Shown piece by piece: positions 36,869-45,770 of a DNA stretch of 46,208 bases. Each line of letters starts with the position of its first letter. Within the stretch, counting starts at the first letter, position 1. The stretch lies in NCBI GenBank assembly GCA_026413325.1, contig JANZYW010000007.1:6947-53154 (forward strand), in the 5' to 3' direction. Origin of the DNA: Bacteroidia bacterium (GTDB taxonomy: Bacteria; Bacteroidota; Bacteroidia; SpSt-205). A program made the position numbers and the translations under genes. The notes under the pieces are model-generated. The model was given only the letters and a program-made list of their open reading frames with translations. It did no database searches and was not told the origin of the DNA.

Positions 36869-38527
36869 ATGGCTGGAGAAAAAATCATATACAGTATGAT
36901 TCGGGTGTCGAAGATAGTGCCACCCAATCGATACATATTGAAAGATATTTCACTTTCTTATTTTTATGGTGCAAAGATAGGAGTTGTGGGGCCGAATGGG
37001 TCGGGAAAAAGTACGTTGTTGCGGATCATGGCGGGAGTAGATGGAGATTTTCAGGGGGAAGCCAAGTTATCTCCAGGGTATACCTTAGGGTATTTGCCTC
37101 AAGAGCCGCAGTTAGATCCAGAAAAGACTGCAATCGATATCGTTCGGGAAGGAGCAGAGGAAGTGTATGCCCTTCTTCGACAGTATGAGGAGGTGAGCCT
37201 TCGTTTTGGAGAAGCCCTGTCTGAGGAGGAGATGAATGAGCTCTTTGAGCTACAGGCTAAACTTCAGGAACAAATAGAGGCGGTGGATGGTTGGAACATC
37301 GATACGTATATCCAACAGGCGATGGAGGCGCTGCATTGCCCTCCTCCAGATAGGCCCGTAAGTGTACTGTCTGGGGGAGAGAAACGTCGTCTCGCTCTGG
37401 CGCGTCTTCTCATACAAGAGCCAGATATCCTTCTGTTGGATGAGCCTACGAACCACTTGGATGCGGATTCTGTAGCCTGGTTGGAAGCACACCTTCAACA
37501 GTATCAGGGTACGGTCATCGCTGTTACGCATGATAGGTATTTCTTAGAAAAGGTCGCACAATGGATATTGGAGTTGGACCACGGCCGAGGGGTTCCTTGG
37601 AAAGGAAACTACTCGGGTTGGCTCAAGCAGAAGGAGTCCCAGCTGAAAAATGAAAATGCTTCCTTGGAGCGCCAAAAAGCCCTCAAGCGAGAGCTGGAAT
37701 GGATCCAGATGTCACCTAAGGATCGAGAAGCGCAAAGGAAGGCTCGGATTACCGCTTACGAGCGCCATATCGGCGACGAACGCGAGCTCTTTATCGCGCC
37801 CGGCCCTCCTTTGGGAGATTGGGCCCTGCAGGTAGATTCACTTTCCTTACGCTTAGGAGAAAAAGTCCTTTTTCAGGATCTCTCTTTTGCAGTACCAAGA
37901 GGGGCGACTGTGGGGATTATCGGTCCCAATGGAGCAGGCAAGACCTCGCTTTTTCGGATTATTACTGGAGAACTGGCTCCCACACAAGGCAAGCTTGCCC
38001 TCTCTCCAAAAGCGGTCATCGCTTACGTAGACCAAGAGCATCGCATATTAGATCCTCATAAAAAACTTTTAGAGCAGTTATCTGGGGGGGCTGAATATCT
38101 CCAGGTAGCCGGCAGAAGTGTGCATGTTCGTTCTTACCTTGCCCGATTTGGTTTCACTGGCGGGGATCAGGAAAAGCGCATAGGCGAGCTATCGGGAGGG
38201 GAGAAGATGCGATTTCACTTGGCGTATAGCTTCCAGCAAGGAGCAAACTTGCTGCTGTTGGATGAGCCTACTAACGATTTGGACATTCATACGATACGAG
38301 CATTAGAAGAAGCATTGGAGGCATTCACGGGCGCTTCCCTCATCATCTCTCATGATCGCTGGTTTTTGGACCGCGTGGCCACCCACATTTTAGCTTTCGA
38401 ACCTGGGGAGGGAGTTTTCTTTGTAGAAGGCAGCTGGACCGATTATGAGACGCATTGGAAACCCCGATTTGTTAAACGTTCCCCTCCTAAGCACTTTTAC
38501 CGGCGTCTACGGCCTGTAGGAGGGTGA
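36869..38527 (+). CDS. ettA: ABC-F ATPase, EttA-like energy-dependent translational throttle protein
   Basis: Two ABC cassettes (GPNGSGKSTLLRIMAG; LSGGEKRRLALARLL; LLLDEPTNHLDADS; GPNGAGKTSLFRIITG; LSGGEKMRFHLAYSF; LLLDEPTNDLDIHT). Confidence 0.9.
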   Translation: MAGEKIIYSMIRVSKIVPPNRYILKDISLSYFYGAKIGVVGPNGSGKSTLLRIMAGVDGDFQGEAKLSPGYTLGYLPQEPQLDPEKTAIDIVREGAEEVYALLRQYEEVSLRFGEALSEEEMNELFELQAKLQEQIEAVDGWNIDTYIQQAMEALHCPPPDRPVSVLSGGEKRRLALARLLIQEPDILLLDEPTNHLDADSVAWLEAHLQQYQGTVIAVTHDRYFLEKVAQWILELDHGRGVPWKGNYSGWLKQKESQLKNENASLERQKALKRELEWIQMSPKDREAQRKARITAYERHIGDERELFIAPGPPLGDWALQVDSLSLRLGEKVLFQDLSFAVPRGATVGIIGPNGAGKTSLFRIITGELAPTQGKLALSPKAVIAYVDQEHRILDPHKKLLEQLSGGAEYLQVAGRSVHVRSYLARFGFTGGDQEKRIGELSGGEKMRFHLAYSFQQGANLLLLDEPTNDLDIHTIRALEEALEAFTGASLIISHDRWFLDRVATHILAFEPGEGVFFVEGSWTDYETHWKPRFVKRSPPKHFYRRLRPVGG

Positions 38528-38718
38528 ATATATCTTTGAAACGCCCGTACCTTGCCTCAGGAAAAGGATCACCTATGGCACGTTTATCCTTCCAGAAAGA
38601 GAAGAAATGAGGTATAGGTGTGAGTCTGCTCCGAAAAGTGCTGAAAAGGGATTATTTTATTGGTCAGGTTTGAAGACTCTCCCTTATGCGTTCAGAAGCG
38701 GCTGCTTTCGGGTAGGCT

Positions 38719-40287
38719 TTAGGAACACTCTTTCGTCCCAAGTACTTGAATACCTTTTATTTTCTTATTGTAGAACTGGATGTAGATTTCTTTGATTTTA
38801 CAGGCGGTGGTAGGAGGGAGTGTCTTAGTCACCACTTTCTGCCGCGTTTCATATCTCCTGAACCATTTGTTGTAAATTCTTTCTGGTTCTTTCGATAGGA
38901 AGGTCTGCGGCTTGGTCGTATAGCTTTGATAGAGCCACCCTCGCACGAACCAGCTATCTCCTTCTCGAGTGATGGCAGGTTCCTCCACCCAAGCCACGGA
39001 ATCTTTTTCAAGGGTACTCCAGAAAGAGGAGAAGTACTTTTGTATCGCCCTATCGCGGGATATAATCGGGTCGTTGAAAAAAGGTTTCAGTTGAGGATGG
39101 AGAAGACCCTCTACGATGTCTTTATCGTGAGTATTGAGGGCTTGAACGAAAGTCTGAGCGAGTGAAAAGATTTCTTTCTTCTCTTGGCGGTTTTGCTGCC
39201 AAACCCAGAAAGCAATGCCCCCTCCGATTATCGCTATGAGAAGAAGTCCTCGAAAGAGAGCTGTTTTGGCAAAAGAGGCCCCTTGCTTGGACTGCAAAGA
39301 AGCCTTGATGCGGGCGTAGGTTCGATGGAGGAAGGAGGTCTGTTCTGAACTCCCTCCCACTTGGGTCTGCGTAAGAGCAGGATTTTTGAGAACAGGGCTC
39401 TCCTCCGCCGATGTATACTTTGGAAGGATGCGCAAAAGGTCAGCCGCGAAGCTCTGGCAGCTGCTGTACCTTTCTTCTGGTTTTTTAGCCAAGGCTTTTG
39501 AGAGAATGTTTTCGAAATCAGGGGCTATAGTAGGATTCAACTCTGAGAGAAGAGGGGGAGGTTCACTCGCTATTTTGATGAGGATATCGAATTCTGAGAG
39601 CTGAGAGCGATCATACATTTCCCTTCCTACCAGCATCTCAAAGAATACGACTCCCAGCGAATAGATATCAGAACGGTGATCGATTTCCAGGGGGCTTTTG
39701 GCTTTAAGCTGCTCGGGGCTCATGTAGACGACCGTACCCAGAGTTGTGCCTGTCTTCGTGAGGGCCATTTCTTCAGAAGCAGTGGTAGGATCGGGAGTTA
39801 CAATCCGGGCTATGCCGAAGTCTAAGACCTTTGCTACATTATCATTTCGGATCAGAATGTTGCTTGGCTTGATATCTCGGTGGATCACTCCATTGTCGTG
39901 GGCATATTGAAAGGCGTCTAAGACTTGTAAAAATATCTCTATGGCTTGCTTAGGAGGTACTGGGCCTCTCAGGACGCGGTGGATATATCTGTCCAGGGAA
40001 ATACCCTCCACATACTCCATGATAAGGTAGAGTCCTTCATCGGGTCTCGCCCAGTAGTCATAGAGTTGGACGATATTTGGATGATTGAGCTTAGCTAATA
40101 TCAGTGCCTCTCGTTTGAAACGTTCCTGGATTCGAGGATCGCGTGCCAGGTGAGGACTTATAACCTTTATAGCTACTTTCCGCCCTATTTCGGTATGCAC
40201 TCCGAGGTACACTTCTCCCATACCACCCTGGCCCAGGAGCTTCTCTATGCGATAGTTGAGGAGTTTCTTACCCAGTAGAGCACTCAT
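38719..40287 (-). CDS. Membrane Ser/Thr protein kinase (Hanks type) with extracytoplasmic NTF2-like domain
   Basis: LGQGGMGEVYLG, VAIKVI, VIHRDIKPSNILI, VLDFGIARI, VYMSPEQL; TM ALFRGLLLIAIIGGGIAFWVW; C-terminal FSLAQTFVQALNTHDKDIVEGLLHPQLKPFF. Confidence 0.93.
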   Translation of the reverse strand: MSALLGKKLLNYRIEKLLGQGGMGEVYLGVHTEIGRKVAIKVISPHLARDPRIQERFKREALILAKLNHPNIVQLYDYWARPDEGLYLIMEYVEGISLDRYIHRVLRGPVPPKQAIEIFLQVLDAFQYAHDNGVIHRDIKPSNILIRNDNVAKVLDFGIARIVTPDPTTASEEMALTKTGTTLGTVVYMSPEQLKAKSPLEIDHRSDIYSLGVVFFEMLVGREMYDRSQLSEFDILIKIASEPPPLLSELNPTIAPDFENILSKALAKKPEERYSSCQSFAADLLRILPKYTSAEESPVLKNPALTQTQVGGSSEQTSFLHRTYARIKASLQSKQGASFAKTALFRGLLLIAIIGGGIAFWVWQQNRQEKKEIFSLAQTFVQALNTHDKDIVEGLLHPQLKPFFNDPIISRDRAIQKYFSSFWSTLEKDSVAWVEEPAITREGDSWFVRGWLYQSYTTKPQTFLSKEPERIYNKWFRRYETRQKVVTKTLPPTTACKIKEIYIQFYNKKIKGIQVLGTKECS

Positions 40288-41678
40288 TTCTTAACCACGG
40301 GGATAGTCAATTTCTTTCCAGCTCGTATTTTCTCGTCGGAGAGGTCATTGGCTTTTTTTATCGCTTCTATGGTTGTATTGTACTTTCTGGCTATAGAAGA
40401 GAGAGTCTCTTTTTCTTTTACGGTATGGGTGTAGATGGCCTTTACAGGTATTTTGAGTTTTTTTCCAGCTTGGATGTTATCTTCTTTGAGATGGTTAAGC
40501 CGGCGTAACTCCTCTCGAGAGACGGAAAAAGACTTGGCGATCTGAGTGAGATTGTCTCCTTTTTGGATGGTATAAGTGAAGGTTTTAGGTTCCTTTGAGG
40601 AAGAGCTGGTAGGGGGGGGAGAGGAGGGAGTAGGATGGGAGGAAGCTGTTGTCGGTAGTTCAGTAGGCGGACTGCTGGGAGTAAGAGGAGGGGTAGGAGA
40701 AGACGAGGGGAGATAGGTCACCTCTTCTCCCTCTCTATCGGTGGGAAGGGAAGGAGCGGTCGTCGTGTCTGTTTGGGTGGTGTCGTCGGTGAGGACGATC
40801 ATCTCTGCGTCAGATGGGGCTGCTGGAGAAGGCCTCCGCCGAGAAAAAGCTACTATAAGCAGGAGCAATACAACTAAGGCAATACCTCCGCCAATGAGGT
40901 ACTTCTGTGGGGGTAGCTTTATGTTCATGGATGGAACAAAGGTAGCCCTTTTAGAGGCAGGAAGGAGTACAAGAACTGTGATGTTGTCATATCCTCCTTG
41001 CTGTAAGGCTTTCTCTACGAGTGCATCGGCTTTTTGTTGGTTAGATAAATCCTTCTGTAGAAGTATAGCCTGTATTTCATCTTTTGAAAGGGCGTTGGAT
41101 AATCCATCTGTGCATAGCAATACAACTCCTTTTGGAGAGAGGGACCGTTTTTGGATGTGAGGAGTAGGCGCAGGATGTTGCCCCAGGCTTTGGCTTAGTA
41201 CATTTTTCTGGGGATGATGTAGGGCTTGTTCGGTGGAGATGAGGCCAGAATCCAGCATTTGTTGTACCAGGGAGTCGTCCTGGGTAAGAAGATGAAGGTT
41301 CCCTTTCTCGAAAAGGTAAAGGCGGCTATCACCGATGTGACCGTAGATAAGCTCTTTTGGGGTGAGCAGGGCTACCACGGCTGTTGTACCTAAGTTCTTT
41401 TGGGAAGGATTTTCCTGGGCGTACAGGATGATGCGCTGGTTGGCACACAAGAGCGCATCGCGGAGCAAGACTTCGGGGTCCGCGGGAGGGGTTTCCAGGA
41501 GGAACTGATAAATGGCTTCGGCGGCGATGTGAGCGGCTACCTCTCCAGCTTCATGCCCGCCCATGCCGTCGCATACAATCCCTACATATCCGTGGGGGGT
41601 GGGACCATGGTATGCATAATCTTCATTATGGGTTCGGACTCTACCTGGGTGAGTAGCTAAGCCGACTTCTGGGGTCAT
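40284..41678 (-). CDS. PP2C-family Ser/Thr phosphatase, TM helix, Pro/Ser/Thr-rich linker, two C-terminal LysM domains
   Basis: RTHNEDYAYHGP, GIVCDGMGGHEAGEVAA, LGTTAVVALL, GHIGDSRLYLF, LLCTDGLSNAL, GGYDNITVLVL; TM IALVVLLLLIVAF; LysM units YTIQKGDNLTQIAKSFSVSREELRRLNHL... and HTVKEKETLSSIARKYNTTIEAIKKANDL... Confidence 0.94.
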   Translation of the reverse strand: MTPEVGLATHPGRVRTHNEDYAYHGPTPHGYVGIVCDGMGGHEAGEVAAHIAAEAIYQFLLETPPADPEVLLRDALLCANQRIILYAQENPSQKNLGTTAVVALLTPKELIYGHIGDSRLYLFEKGNLHLLTQDDSLVQQMLDSGLISTEQALHHPQKNVLSQSLGQHPAPTPHIQKRSLSPKGVVLLCTDGLSNALSKDEIQAILLQKDLSNQQKADALVEKALQQGGYDNITVLVLLPASKRATFVPSMNIKLPPQKYLIGGGIALVVLLLLIVAFSRRRPSPAAPSDAEMIVLTDDTTQTDTTTAPSLPTDREGEEVTYLPSSSPTPPLTPSSPPTELPTTASSHPTPSSPPPTSSSSKEPKTFTYTIQKGDNLTQIAKSFSVSREELRRLNHLKEDNIQAGKKLKIPVKAIYTHTVKEKETLSSIARKYNTTIEAIKKANDLSDEKIRAGKKLTIPVVKK

Positions 41679-42691
41679 TCCCGCAAAAATGGGTAGTCGG
41701 ATTGAACATAGACATCTTCGTACAACTGCTCTGCAGAAGGATAGGGGCTCGCTTCGGCAAAAGCCACCGCTTCTGCGACTTCAGCAGCGATTTCTTCCTC
41801 TATACGGTCAAACTCTTCTGGGGTGGCCAGGTTAGATTCATAAAGATAGCTTTGGAGACGAGCGATGGGGTCTTTTTCTTTGTACTGCTCAACTTCTTCA
41901 CGAGTGCGGTATTTAGCCGGATCAGACATGGAGTGGCCTCGATACCGATAGGTGAGGATTTCTAAGAAGTAGGGGCCTTTGCCAGAGCGGGCATGTTCGG
42001 CAGCTCTCTTCATCGCTTCATACACTACTCGTACGTCCATGCCATCTACCGGTTCAGAAGGCATATCATAAGCGCAAGCAATCCGATAGATTTCGGTTAC
42101 GTTTGAACTGCGGCTCACGGAGGTACCCATGGCGTACTGATTGTTTTCACACACATACACTACGGGTAGCTTCCAGAGCATAGCCATATTGAAGCACTCG
42201 TGAAGTATCCCCTGACGAGCGGCTCCATCTCCGAACATCGTCACACTAATCAGGTCTTCCTGCCGGTATTGGATGGCAAAGGCAGCCCCTGTACCTAAAC
42301 CGATTTGCCCTCCCACGATACCATGTCCTCCTAAAAATCGCTTAGCTGTGGAAAACATGTGCATAGAACCGCCTTTTCCCCGCGAGCAGCCAGTTGCTTT
42401 GCCCATGAGCTCTGCGAGGATCTCCCGCATAGGAATCCCTCTGAAGTAGGCATTTCCATGTTCTCTGTAACCTGTAATGACGTAATCTTCGGGACGGATA
42501 GCCGCTTCTATCCCCATGCCTACGGCTTCCTGTCCGATATATAAGTGAAGAAATCCTCGAATTTTCTGCTGGGTGTAGAGCTGAGCGGCTTTTTCCTCCA
42601 TTCGGCGTACAGCCAACATTTGGCGATACCAGTAAAGAAGGGTTTCCTTAGAGTAGGTGGGATGAGAAGGAGCCGCTTTTACCTTTGTCAT
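41675..42691 (-). CDS. pdhA: Pyruvate (2-oxo acid) dehydrogenase E1 component alpha subunit
   Basis: Start corrected to ATG at 42691 (MTKVKAAPSHPTYSKETLLYWYRQML); GIVGGQIGLGTGAAFA, MFGDGAARQGILHE, CENNQYAMGT, ILTYRYRGHSMSDPAKYRTREEV. Confidence 0.95.
   Translation of the reverse strand: MTKVKAAPSHPTYSKETLLYWYRQMLAVRRMEEKAAQLYTQQKIRGFLHLYIGQEAVGMGIEAAIRPEDYVITGYREHGNAYFRGIPMREILAELMGKATGCSRGKGGSMHMFSTAKRFLGGHGIVGGQIGLGTGAAFAIQYRQEDLISVTMFGDGAARQGILHECFNMAMLWKLPVVYVCENNQYAMGTSVSRSSNVTEIYRIACAYDMPSEPVDGMDVRVVYEAMKRAAEHARSGKGPYFLEILTYRYRGHSMSDPAKYRTREEVEQYKEKDPIARLQSYLYESNLATPEEFDRIEEEIAAEVAEAVAFAEASPYPSAEQLYEDVYVQSDYPFLRE
42680..42687 (+). promoter_or_regulatory. -7 box TACCTTTG, 2 nt before recF ATG and inside pdhA codons
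   Basis: Matches TAnnTTTG. Confidence 0.6.
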
Positions 42692-43754
42692 GAAGCAAAT
42701 ATACGGTTTGGTGCAAGTACGAGCGCTGGAGTTGCGGGATTTTCGTCGATATGAACATGCCTTACTGGAGTTCCCCACAGAAGGGGTTGCATTCGTAGGG
42801 CCTAATGCAGCGGGAAAGACCAGTTTCTTAGAAGCTCTGCACAAAGTCGCATTGCTTCGAGGGTTTGGAAAGGAGGAGGAAATGGTTCGATGGGGCAAGA
42901 GGGGGTATCGGCTTCGAGTCCGTCTCTCCACGGGTACTGCGGAAGTCTCCTATGAACAAGGGAAAGGAACGAGAGTGGTTTGGGAGGGCGAAGCTATCAC
43001 CCCCTTAGCGCGCTGGATCGGCCGTATCCCTGTCGTCCTCCTCAGACCAGGTGATAGCGAGTGGATAGAAGGACCAGCGGCTGTGCGTCGCCGATGGGCA
43101 GATAGACTTCTCTCTCAGGTTTCTTCCACATACTTGGGTACCCTTATGCAGTACGAGCGGGCCCTCGCTCAGCGAAATGCGCTTTTAGGTCAGCCCGATT
43201 CCACCCCAGCTCTGCTTGACTCGTGGGAAGCCCTCCTGGTAGAAACGGGTCCTTTTCTTCAGCGCATGCGGCTTCAGCTGGCTCCTCTTTTAGAAGATTC
43301 TCTTCGAACTTTTTACGGCTGTTTTGGACCGGAGAAGATCCATCTTCACTACAAAACAACGGTAGATCCTTCTCCGGAGGCGTGGCGCAAAGCTTGGAGC
43401 CATCTCCGTCCGAAAGAGGTACATGTAGGTCGCACACTTATCGGCCCGCATCTTGAGGACTTCCAGGTACAGTTAGGAGAGCAGCCTGCCCGAGGGTATG
43501 CTTCAGAAGGGCAAAAAAAATCCCTCCTCATCGCGCTAAAGTGGGCAGAGCTGCAGCATTTGAAGGGGCAGCAAACCTTCTCCCCTCTCCTCCTCCTGGA
43601 TGATGTGGGAGAAAAGCTGGATAAGCCGCGCCTTGAGGCTTTGGGACAGCTCACCCGATTAGCTGGTCAAACTTTTGTTACGGATGTAGAGGAGCGTCGA
43701 GTCCGAGAAGCTTTCCCTGAGCTCCCTATTGTTAGACTTCCCTTGATGAGCTGA
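42690..43754 (+). CDS. recF: DNA replication/repair protein RecF
   Basis: RALELRDFRRYEHALLEFP, Walker A GPNAAGKTSFLEAL, SEGQKKSLLIALKWAEL, LLLLDDVGEKLD. Alternative GTG start at 42711 possible. Confidence 0.94.
   Translation: MKQIYGLVQVRALELRDFRRYEHALLEFPTEGVAFVGPNAAGKTSFLEALHKVALLRGFGKEEEMVRWGKRGYRLRVRLSTGTAEVSYEQGKGTRVVWEGEAITPLARWIGRIPVVLLRPGDSEWIEGPAAVRRRWADRLLSQVSSTYLGTLMQYERALAQRNALLGQPDSTPALLDSWEALLVETGPFLQRMRLQLAPLLEDSLRTFYGCFGPEKIHLHYKTTVDPSPEAWRKAWSHLRPKEVHVGRTLIGPHLEDFQVQLGEQPARGYASEGQKKSLLIALKWAELQHLKGQQTFSPLLLLDDVGEKLDKPRLEALGQLTRLAGQTFVTDVEERRVREAFPELPIVRLPLMS
42696..42703 (-). promoter_or_regulatory. -7 box TATATTTG, 4 nt before pdhA ATG and inside the recF ORF
   Basis: Matches TAnnTTTG. 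Confidence 0.65.
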
Positions 43755-43853
43755 GGCAAGAATTTTTACCTTTATGCTATTTTTTCATATTAGCATCATA
43801 TCTGGCCTCTAAATGCATAAACCCAACTTTCCCATAGGTTTTATTCGATTTGC

Positions 43854-45073
43854 TTACTCTATCTCTATTCCTATCAATACTATATCATCACTCTGGGGGC
43901 GATTCCCTCTCACGTTGTAAAGTCTCTCTAAGAAAGCTTCTTTCTGCTTATGAATCGGGATGGATTGAATTTTGCCCAGAAGCTCGGGTATAGCCTTGGA
44001 ACCTAAAGGTTTATCCGAGTCTTGACAGTGCTGGTTAGCGATGCCATCAGACATGATGTAGAGCCTATCCCCAGGCAGCAGCTCCAACTCATGCTCTTCA
44101 GCAGTATTTGCAAGGTTCTCTCCGAAGCTGAAAGGATAAGCATCCAGTTTCTGGACTTGATTATCTCTTACGAGATAAGCTTTTCCTTTGAGACTTGTAT
44201 AGGTGAGACGACGGCGGCCTATATCCAAAGAGCCTAAAAAGGCATCTACTGTCAGGGGACGGTCAGAAGCTATACGGAAGAGCCCGTATAGAGAGCGATC
44301 TATCTCAGCGGTTACTTTATCGGTAGTCCATATGCCATTAATTTGAACGAAATGTCTCAGGTGTTGCATAAAGATGACCGAAAGCATGGCTCCTAATACC
44401 CCATGCCCTATTGCATCTCCTACACCCATAAAGATGCGCCTTTTTTCTATATGATGCCAGATAAAGTCCCCCCCTACGATTTGGTTAGGCTGCCAGATAA
44501 TAAAGTGAGGCAAGGGGAGGGTTTCGGGCTGGGCAGGGCGTAAGGCAGGCATGAGTCCAATCTGAAACAACTGAGCTGCTTGAAGGTTGAGCATTAAGTC
44601 TTCTTTGAGCTCGAGGTTATCCTTTTGCAAAGCTTTCTGGGCGGTAATATCTACCCGGATGCTGACGTATTTACAAATCTCACCATTAGCATCTCGAATA
44701 GGCCCTACAGTGGCTAGCACCCAGTAGAATCTCCCATCTTTGCGCCGATTCTTGATTTCCCCTTGCCAGATATGACCTGCCTTGATAGTGTCCCACATTT
44801 CCTTGAAAGTCTGCTTTGGTGTATCTGGGTGGCGCACAATGTTGTGAGGTTTGCCTATAAGCTCGTGGAGCTCATACCCCGATACCTCACAGAAGCGCTC
44901 ATTCGCATACGTAATCACACCTCTCGTGTCGGTTTCGCTGATGAGGGCAAATCGATCGAGGATAGAAATCGATCAGAAAGCTCTTGCTGTCGTCCTCTGA
45001 CTTCGCTTTCCAAAAATCCGAGCCGCTCTATCATGGTGGCCAGCTCTTGTTTTAGGATATCGTGAGAGTTCAT
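43854..45073 (-). pseudogene. PAS domain plus SpoIIE/PP2C-type phosphatase regulator, split by an apparent 1-nt frameshift near 44965-44977
   Basis: N-terminal piece MNSHDILKQELATMIERLGFLESEVRGRQQELSD from ATG 45073; continues one frame over as SISILDRFALISETDTRGVITYANERFCEVSGYE...; SpoIIE motifs VGGDFIWHHIEKRRIFMGVGDAIGHGVLGAMLS, LLPGDRLYIMSDGI, QSDDIVLIGI. Confidence 0.75.
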
Positions 45074-45080
45074 AGTACTG

Positions 45081-45088
45081 CAAATATA
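45081..45088 (-). promoter_or_regulatory. -7 box TATATTTG, 7 nt before ATG 45073 of the PAS-SpoIIE gene
   Basis: Matches TAnnTTTG. Confidence 0.65.
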
Positions 45089-45762
45089 AATACTCTTATT
45101 TCAATATGAATTATACATGGTCTTTGGGTAAACAAAAGCTCCCTCGAAGAGGGTGGATATTCTGTTCAAGCCTATACCGTGAGTTGGGAGGCGGGGGTAT
45201 GGTTTGCAGGGCCTCTTCTAAGGTGGATTTGGGGGAAAGCTCTACAGAGAGCTTTTTTAGAGGTCGTGAAGTCGACTCTGGCTGGAGCAAGCTTTTGAGC
45301 ATAAAGGATCCCGAATCAGCTGTAATCAGCTCTGGTTAGGAATAATTCACACAAGGAGAGGAACGTTGGAGTTATTCTTGAAATATCCCGATTGTATCTT
45401 ACCATGCGATAATTACTTGTAGGATTGTCCCTATGGAATGGCTGGATCTCATAGAGTGGGAGCTATCCAGATGCCAATATCTTCATTCTTGTATTTTTCT
45501 TTTCATGCATTTATAGGTTTTGTTGCATATAAATAGTTTTATATCGGGTTTCTATAGAATTGACTCCATTAGAGCATAGAGGAAGGGGGGTGGAGCCCCA
45601 GTGCCCTTTGAGTGCTCCCATTCCCTCCAAAAGTCACACAAGAGGTGTCTATGTCGTATCCTCTTGTTATAAATGTCCAAAATATACGCATTCATAAGGA
45701 GTGCACAATCAGCACATTTTATGCTTTTTTCAGCTATTAGCTATTAAGGTCGTTCCACATAT

Positions 45763-45770
45763 TATTTTTG
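45763..45770 (+). promoter_or_regulatory. -7 box TATTTTTG, 4 nt before ATG 45775
   Basis: Matches TAnnTTTG. Confidence 0.65.

Noticed and set aside
41675-42931. ORF-track start of pdhA at 42931
   Set aside because: The extra 80 residues are antisense to recF and unlike any E1alpha; the promoter-supported ATG is 42691.
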